This document shows, piece by piece, positions 59,274 through 64,000 of a stretch of 64,000 nucleotides of DNA (positions within the stretch are counted from its first letter, which is position 1; the number at the start of each line of letters is the position of its first letter). Below the pieces are notes generated by a model. The model saw nothing but the letters and a program-made list of their open reading frames with translations. It had not been told where the DNA came from and did no database searches. Both the position numbers and the translations under genes were made by a program. The DNA comes from CAMBDS01 sp964355675 (lineage in GTDB: Bacteria; Electryoneota; AABM5-125-24; Hatepunaeales; Hatepunaeaceae). The DNA lies in contig CAYHEC010000003.1 of NCBI GenBank assembly GCA_964355675.1, forward strand, positions 62,001 to 126,000. Reading direction: 5' to 3'.

Positions 59274-61397
59274 CTACTTTACTAACCTCAGCCACTTCTC
59301 CTGAACGACTCCAGAGCCAGCCTCCAGCCTGACGAAGTAACTTCCGGCGGGAATGCCGTCAGCGTTCCAGACAATGCTGTGATTGCCGGGAGGATAGGCA
59401 TTCCTGCCTGTCAACAAATCCGCCACTAACCTTCCATCAAGTCCATAGATACCCAATCGTAGGGGCGCATCGCGATGCGCCCCTACGGCGAAAGAGATTG
59501 TTGTGCTGTTGTTGAAGGGGTTGGGGTAGGTGGAAATGAGTTCGGTGGTCGATGGAAGTCGGTTGTCCTGCGAGCCGATCCCAAGCCAGTGCAGTGTGTA
59601 ACCGAGAGTCACTGTTGGTCTAACGGGATCGTTAGAAGTAATTACGAGATCAATCTGATCTTCAAGTCCATCGCCACCGATCAGATTAAACAATAGCGAC
59701 AGATCGCTGAATTCACCTGGTTCGGTCGTGCCTTCCGAAGGCTCAACCCGCAGGGAGGTTTCGTCGCCATCATCCCTTCCCTGACCTGCCAATACATCTG
59801 TCCTCCACCTGAGAACGGTAGAACCGTCATTGACAATAGTGATCGATGAAGTTGCTTCGACGCCTTCAAATTCGAGATCGAGATCACCGGACTCAACTTC
59901 GATGATTGGGGCGTCAAGCGCCTGGACTCTAAGTGGTATCGAGACAATCTGATGTCTGTCATCGTTAGTCTCAAAACGCAATGTGTCGAGTATCATGCCA
60001 GCTTGGCGGGCTTGTACGATAAGATCGACGACGCCTTCCTCTTCTTCGCCAAGGAAGAGACCATTGGGATCGGCGCGGAAGTCAGGGTGGTCTGTGGTGA
60101 AATTTAGAATACTCAATATACCGGCATTTTGATTGCGGAAGGTTATCGGCACACTATAGGGATACCCGGCAAAGACGCCCCAATCGTGAAAAGCATTGAA
60201 GTCAATTCGATCTGGATAACCAGCTTCATCGGGCCATTGGAAAGATAGTTCGGGCGCGCCCTCACCCACTGCGAACCAGACGCTGATGTTTACATCGACT
60301 TCCGGATTCTCAGGATCGTTTGAGATAAAATAAAGAATGGCTTCATAAAACCCGGCGTTGGCTTCACTGCCTTGGAAAGAGAGAATGACATCCATACCGG
60401 AACCCGGCTCAATTTCGCCGTTAGCGGGGTCAAAGTGGATATAGGGAGCTTCCTCGATTCCATCATCGTAAACACGAATGTTACGAGCGACATAGCCAGC
60501 GGCCCAGAGGTAGGCTCCATCATGGGCCAAAGAACTGGGTGGTTGTTCGGGTCTATTTGGGAAGACTAGGAAATCCTGAACGGATTCAGTACATCGCCAG
60601 TTATCGGTATCGACCATGATCTGGTGAGCACGTCCGGTATTAGGGGCGACCATCCAGAGCTGACCTTCGTGATGATCAGTAACCCATTCCAGACCTTCGG
60701 CAACGGCATTGTTGTGGAACTGCATGTGGTTGGTAATTCTTCCCAACTCTCCGCCGATCTGGTTTCCTTCAAGTGGATATACATGAATGGCGTTGGTCGC
60801 TCCATTCAACACAAACAGCCATTGATTTACCGGATCAGCGGCAAGTCCTTTGATCTGGTAAGGCATCTGGATGCGACCCAGGGCTCGCCCTTCAGCATCA
60901 TAGCGCTGAATGGTGGTAGTGTTGTAGCTGGGGAGGAAAAGAACACCGTTGGCATAAGCGCCGTCCATCGGAGTTTGGAGGTTTATTTGGAGTTCAGCTT
61001 CGAAATCTTGATAGCCGGCTGTCGGGTGGTAGGCAACCGCCAGTCCCTGATTGTAATTGGTAACCCACATACGAGCATGATCGTAATCCCATGCAACAGG
61101 TGAGCAGTATTCATTTGGGGCGTTAATTCCATCGAAAATAGCGATCAGGTCTCCTGGCTGATCGCGCTCGGGGATCCTTCGTTCTGGTTCTCTGATGATT
61201 TCCAATTCGCCGCGCCAGACCAGCGTTTCTTCTCCATCATTACTCACACTTAGAGCCAATTCCATTTGTTCGTTGAGCCCCACGGCTATATTGACCTCTT
61301 GAGGATCGACAACGATCGATGGTTGGGATAAGGAAGAGGCTGGCAAGCAAATCAAGGCTATTGCGAATACAAGATTAAAGAGATTTTGGTAGTTCAT
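59274..61397 (-). CDS. Secreted propeller protein with T9SS sorting domain (paralogue 2)
   Basis: A 707-residue protein with the same architecture as its neighbours: signal peptide LVFAIALICLPASSLS, an ASH/Ig-like region (LSVSNDGEETLVWRGELEI), a propeller with WMVAPNTGRAHQIMVDTDNW and AHDGAYLWAAGYVARNIRVY, Ig-like blocks and a sorting domain STYPNPFNNSTTISFAVG to KWLRLVK. The middle region is more diverged than between paralogues 1 and 3. AGAGGT precedes the ATG. Its sorting domain is almost identical to the others and carries the same palindrome, suggesting recent gene conversion of the tail. The binding target is unknown. Confidence 0.8.
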   Translation of the reverse strand: MNYQNLFNLVFAIALICLPASSLSQPSIVVDPQEVNIAVGLNEQMELALSVSNDGEETLVWRGELEIIREPERRIPERDQPGDLIAIFDGINAPNEYCSPVAWDYDHARMWVTNYNQGLAVAYHPTAGYQDFEAELQINLQTPMDGAYANGVLFLPSYNTTTIQRYDAEGRALGRIQMPYQIKGLAADPVNQWLFVLNGATNAIHVYPLEGNQIGGELGRITNHMQFHNNAVAEGLEWVTDHHEGQLWMVAPNTGRAHQIMVDTDNWRCTESVQDFLVFPNRPEQPPSSLAHDGAYLWAAGYVARNIRVYDDGIEEAPYIHFDPANGEIEPGSGMDVILSFQGSEANAGFYEAILYFISNDPENPEVDVNISVWFAVGEGAPELSFQWPDEAGYPDRIDFNAFHDWGVFAGYPYSVPITFRNQNAGILSILNFTTDHPDFRADPNGLFLGEEEEGVVDLIVQARQAGMILDTLRFETNDDRHQIVSIPLRVQALDAPIIEVESGDLDLEFEGVEATSSITIVNDGSTVLRWRTDVLAGQGRDDGDETSLRVEPSEGTTEPGEFSDLSLLFNLIGGDGLEDQIDLVITSNDPVRPTVTLGYTLHWLGIGSQDNRLPSTTELISTYPNPFNNSTTISFAVGAHRDAPLRLGIYGLDGRLVADLLTGRNAYPPGNHSIVWNADGIPAGSYFVRLEAGSGVVQEKWLRLVK
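59459..59486. repeat. Palindrome inside T9SS tail of paralogue 2
   Basis: Identical to the 28-base palindrome at 57071. Confidence 0.9.
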
Positions 61398-61428
61398 GTT
61401 GACCTCTAAGGAAAACCGGTTGACTATT

Positions 61429-61495
61429 CGCAGGGTGAGACACCCTGGGACATTAATAACACGGATTTGTCGCAGGGTGTCCCCACCCTGCGACA
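61429..61495. repeat. Two CGCAGGGTG palindromes upstream of paralogue 2
   Basis: 61429-61448 and 61468-61495, both of the CGCAGGGTG family also found at 7156, 7208, 59216 and 63912. Confidence 0.8.
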
Positions 61496-61554
61496 CTAAA
61501 CAGATGCCCTGCGACATCGATAGCTACTTAACTAACCTCGGTACATTGATAGTG

Positions 61555-61623
61555 TTCAGTCCCGTAATTTGCTAAGCAATTAACCTGTCATGGAGGGCGG
61601 GATTAATCCCGCCCTCCAAGCAC
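61555..61623. repeat. 69-base dispersed repeat with 28-base palindrome, copy B
   Basis: Second copy of the 27141 unit, same length, with the identical palindrome at 61591-61618. Confidence 0.85.
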
Positions 61624-61661
61624 AACGGGGCTCCTTAGCCGTTTAAGGGACTGGATAATAG

Positions 61662-63785
61662 CTACTTAACTAACCTCAGCCACTTCTCCTGAACGACTCC
61701 CGCGCCAGCCTCCAGCCTGACGAAGTAACTTCCGGCGGGGAAGCCGTCAGCGCTCCAGACAATGTTGTGAAAGCCGGGAGGATAGGCATTCCTGCCTGTC
61801 AACAAATCCACTACTAACCTTCCGTCAAGTCCATAGATACCCAACCGTAGAGGCGCATCGCGATGCGCCCCTACGGCGAAAGAGATTGTTGTGCTGTTAT
61901 TGAAGGGGTTGGGGTAGGTGGAAATTAGCTGGGTGGATGAAGGTATTAATTCTGCATCTTCGACGGCAACCGGCCAATGGATGAGAATATGAACGATGAA
62001 ATCCGGGTTAGCCGGGTCGTTCGAGCGAATGTGCAGGTCAAAAGCCTCGTCGTTTCGTTCGAATTCTATCAGTCGAAACGTCAACACGATAACTTGACTT
62101 TCTGCGGATTGTATAGCGCCTCGCGATGGTTCAATTAGAATCTCGGTTTCATCGGGGTCGTCGAAACCGAGTGTATCGACACTAACGATCTCGGCTTGCC
62201 AGCGAAGCTCGGCTTCGCCATCATTTCCGATGACCATTTCGAACGTAAATTCATTGGAATCAGGACTTAGCTCGATCATCTCAGTATCGACAGAGATGAC
62301 TGGCGGATTGATAGCTTCGGCGTGACACAGGACTGTGAACTCTCCCTCATTCGGATCACTTGAAATTATCGTTAGCGTACTTTCATATAAATCATCCACT
62401 TCCGTCCTGAAGTTGAGTTCCATCTCGCGGTCTTCACCCGGCTGGAGCACGAATGCGTCTTCAGCGACGAAGAAAGGCTCACCCTCAGTGAAAATATCTT
62501 CGATCTCCAGATCGTCAGTTCCATCGTTAAGGATACTGAATGGAAGCGAATATGATGTGCCGACAAAGACGTCCACAAAGAGCATATTGAAGTCCATAAC
62601 GTCGGGGAAGCCTGCCTCTTCCGGCCATTCGACGTCGACGTCAGCGCGTCCGGTGATCACTCCTCTAACGCTGACAACAAATATCTGATCGTCCGGATCG
62701 TTAGACATAATTTGAATTTCGGCTTCATAAATGCCTCCGATCAGACCGGTCGCATCAAACACGAAACCGACTACTTGGTTTTGGCCGGGTCTAACCTCAC
62801 CTTCCAGCTCTTGCATCATGAGCCAGAATTCTTCGGCGTTGCCGTCGTCGTAAATACGGATATCGTCCTCAAAGAAGCCACCCGCCCATAAATTGTGTCC
62901 ATCGTGACCGACCGAACCATCGGGCCTTTCCTGCTGTTCGGGGAAAGCCAGGAAGCTCCGAACCTCTCGAGTACATAGCCAATTGTCGGTATCGACGGCG
63001 ATTTGATGGACTCTACCGGTATTGGGAGCGACCATCCAGAGCTGTCCGTCAGGATGCTTCGGCACCCACTCGATTCCAAATGATTGGGAGTTGTTATGGA
63101 ATTCGAGGTGATTGTCGATGATGCCAATCTCCTCGCCAACGCCGCCGTCGTCTTCCAAACTATAGACATGAATTGTGACGTCTTCGGCGCTCATCAGAAA
63201 GAGCCAGCCGTTCTCGACGTCTGCCGCAACTCCGATAATCTGGAAGGGCATCTGAATTGCGCCGATATTTTGACCCTGAGCGGTAAAACGGTCCAACATA
63301 TTGGAAGCCCATCTGGGGAAATAGAGAATCCCGTTTGCCCAGGCGCCATCTAAACGTGCTCCGATATTGAGGCGGCTAACCTCATCGAAATTCTCATAAT
63401 TATCATCGTGCGCGTACCCGATGGCCAATCCATCATCTGCGTATGTCACCCACATTATTTCATTATCCCAATCCCAGCCAATGGGCGAGCAATAGCGCTC
63501 GGCGGCGTTTCTCCCGCGAAATAGACCGAGCAAGTCTCCGGGATCGTCGCGAAGAGGAATTCGTCGTTCAGGTTCGTTGAGTATTTCAATCTCAGCAATC
63601 CACCTAAGGTTAGCATCCCCGGTGTTTGAGATGGTGAATTCGTCTTCCTGAACTGGTTGATCATCCATAAATTCAAAATTGAATTCGGTTGGCTGGACCT
63701 CAATGTTGGGTTGACAAAAGGACGAATCAGGCAGGCAGATCAAGGCGGCGGTTAGTAATATGGGGAAGAGATACCAGCGGTTCAT
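61662..63785 (-). CDS. Secreted propeller protein with T9SS sorting domain (paralogue 3)
   Basis: A 707-residue protein very close to paralogue 1. Signal peptide LFPILLTAALICLPDSSFC, then DDQPVQEDEFTISNTGDANL, propeller segments WMVAPNTGRVHQIAVDTDNW and HNLWAGGFFEDDIRIYDDG, Ig-like blocks with EMELNFRTEVD and the sorting domain STYPNPFNNSTTISFAVG to KWLRLVK. GGAGG precedes an ATG. Upstream DNA is shared with paralogue 1, including an inverted repeat. In the sorting-domain palindrome one base has changed, leaving the protein unaltered at that position. Confidence 0.8.
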   Translation of the reverse strand: MNRWYLFPILLTAALICLPDSSFCQPNIEVQPTEFNFEFMDDQPVQEDEFTISNTGDANLRWIAEIEILNEPERRIPLRDDPGDLLGLFRGRNAAERYCSPIGWDWDNEIMWVTYADDGLAIGYAHDDNYENFDEVSRLNIGARLDGAWANGILYFPRWASNMLDRFTAQGQNIGAIQMPFQIIGVAADVENGWLFLMSAEDVTIHVYSLEDDGGVGEEIGIIDNHLEFHNNSQSFGIEWVPKHPDGQLWMVAPNTGRVHQIAVDTDNWLCTREVRSFLAFPEQQERPDGSVGHDGHNLWAGGFFEDDIRIYDDGNAEEFWLMMQELEGEVRPGQNQVVGFVFDATGLIGGIYEAEIQIMSNDPDDQIFVVSVRGVITGRADVDVEWPEEAGFPDVMDFNMLFVDVFVGTSYSLPFSILNDGTDDLEIEDIFTEGEPFFVAEDAFVLQPGEDREMELNFRTEVDDLYESTLTIISSDPNEGEFTVLCHAEAINPPVISVDTEMIELSPDSNEFTFEMVIGNDGEAELRWQAEIVSVDTLGFDDPDETEILIEPSRGAIQSAESQVIVLTFRLIEFERNDEAFDLHIRSNDPANPDFIVHILIHWPVAVEDAELIPSSTQLISTYPNPFNNSTTISFAVGAHRDAPLRLGIYGLDGRLVVDLLTGRNAYPPGFHNIVWSADGFPAGSYFVRLEAGAGVVQEKWLRLVK
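61847..61874. repeat. Palindrome inside T9SS tail of paralogue 3
   Basis: Same 28-base element as 57071, with one G-to-A change in the left arm. Confidence 0.9.
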
Positions 63786-63800
63786 TGGAACCTCCAAGGG

Positions 63801-63817
63801 ATTGTTATTATAACAAT
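63801..63817. promoter_or_regulatory. Conserved inverted repeat upstream of paralogue 3
   Basis: The same 17 bases as at 59019, again 15 bases before the start codon. Confidence 0.55.
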
Positions 63818-63867
63818 GTAGTGAGATGTGATTAGAAACGCAAGAGGTGTGGGGGAGTAATTTCGTG

Positions 63868-63964
63868 CCGTCGGGTGTCCTCACCCGACGGTTGAGTAAT
63901 CAGTGTTTACCCGCAGGGTGGGGACACCCTGCTACAGTTTATGCAGTCAATCCAGAGGGTTGAC
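63868..63964. repeat. Palindrome stack at the right end
   Basis: 63868-63891 (CCGTCGGGTG stem, compare 59086), 63912-63932 (CGCAGGGTG stem) and 63946-63964 (GTCAATCC/GGGTTGAC, compare 7122). The window ends inside a further CTGCCGACC-type element. Confidence 0.75.
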
Positions 63965-64000
63965 TGTTTAACTCTCGATATGCTGCCGACCGCAACGGGT

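Overview
The window most likely comes from an uncultured or candidate-phylum bacterium of the FCB superphylum (the wider Bacteroidota/Fibrobacterota/Calditrichota-type lineages). The main reason is that seven large secreted proteins end in an ~80-residue C-terminal domain opening with a YPNPFN-type motif, the type IX secretion (Por) sorting signal of that group. An alternative complex III operon and a VOC/OPT/YyaL gene complement fit, but the phylum cannot be fixed from this sequence alone. Non-ATG starts (GTG, TTG, probably ATT) are common.

Layout. 1-3848: alternative complex III operon (end of actB, then actC-D-E-F), overlapping genes carrying electrons from quinol to cytochrome c. 3858-7095: molybdenum cofactor operon mobA, moaC-moaB fusion, moeA, MOSC protein. 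7368-11630: giant beta-helix secreted protein on the minus strand. 12042-17874: OPT transporter, a nucleotidyltransferase plus small-protein pair, and a run of reading frames that all start with the same signal-peptide cassette on different bodies, two of them broken. 18039-21106: two tandem class III nucleotide cyclases with identical catalytic halves and unrelated sensor halves. 21124-32766: VOC protein, FG-GAP lipoprotein, GGDEF protein, AAA+ protein, DUF4139 protein, PgsW-like protein, MBL hydrolase, Xer recombinase and small membrane proteins. 32989-42371: secreted protein, gltX, a frameshifted PD-(D/E)XK gene, envelope proteins, and a ParDE-type toxin-antitoxin pair. 42665-49923: the classical origin-proximal cluster rpmH-rnpA-yidD-yidC-mnmE-(CNBD protein)-mnmG-rsmG, with a perfect parS site between mnmE and the CNBD gene. 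50001-63785 (all minus strand): M4/M36-like metalloprotease, YyaL/DUF255 protein, GT-C glycosyltransferase, and three paralogous propeller proteins with T9SS tails.

The most unusual property is the load of short perfect or near-perfect palindromes. They belong to many unrelated stem families, and each family recurs at several loci. They fill most intergenic gaps, often stacked, and also sit in frame inside coding sequence: two in gltX, at least five plus a microsatellite in the FG-GAP lipoprotein, and one at the same point of the T9SS tail in four proteins. Another family sits directly upstream of three genes and supplies their Shine-Dalgarno sequence. This resembles the Rickettsia palindromic elements in behaviour but not in sequence, and is the best candidate here for an undescribed system. 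Frameshifts also affect rnpA (in a T9 run), a signal-cassette gene and a nuclease-like gene. No tRNA or rRNA gene, CRISPR array, insertion sequence or convincing oriC was recognised.
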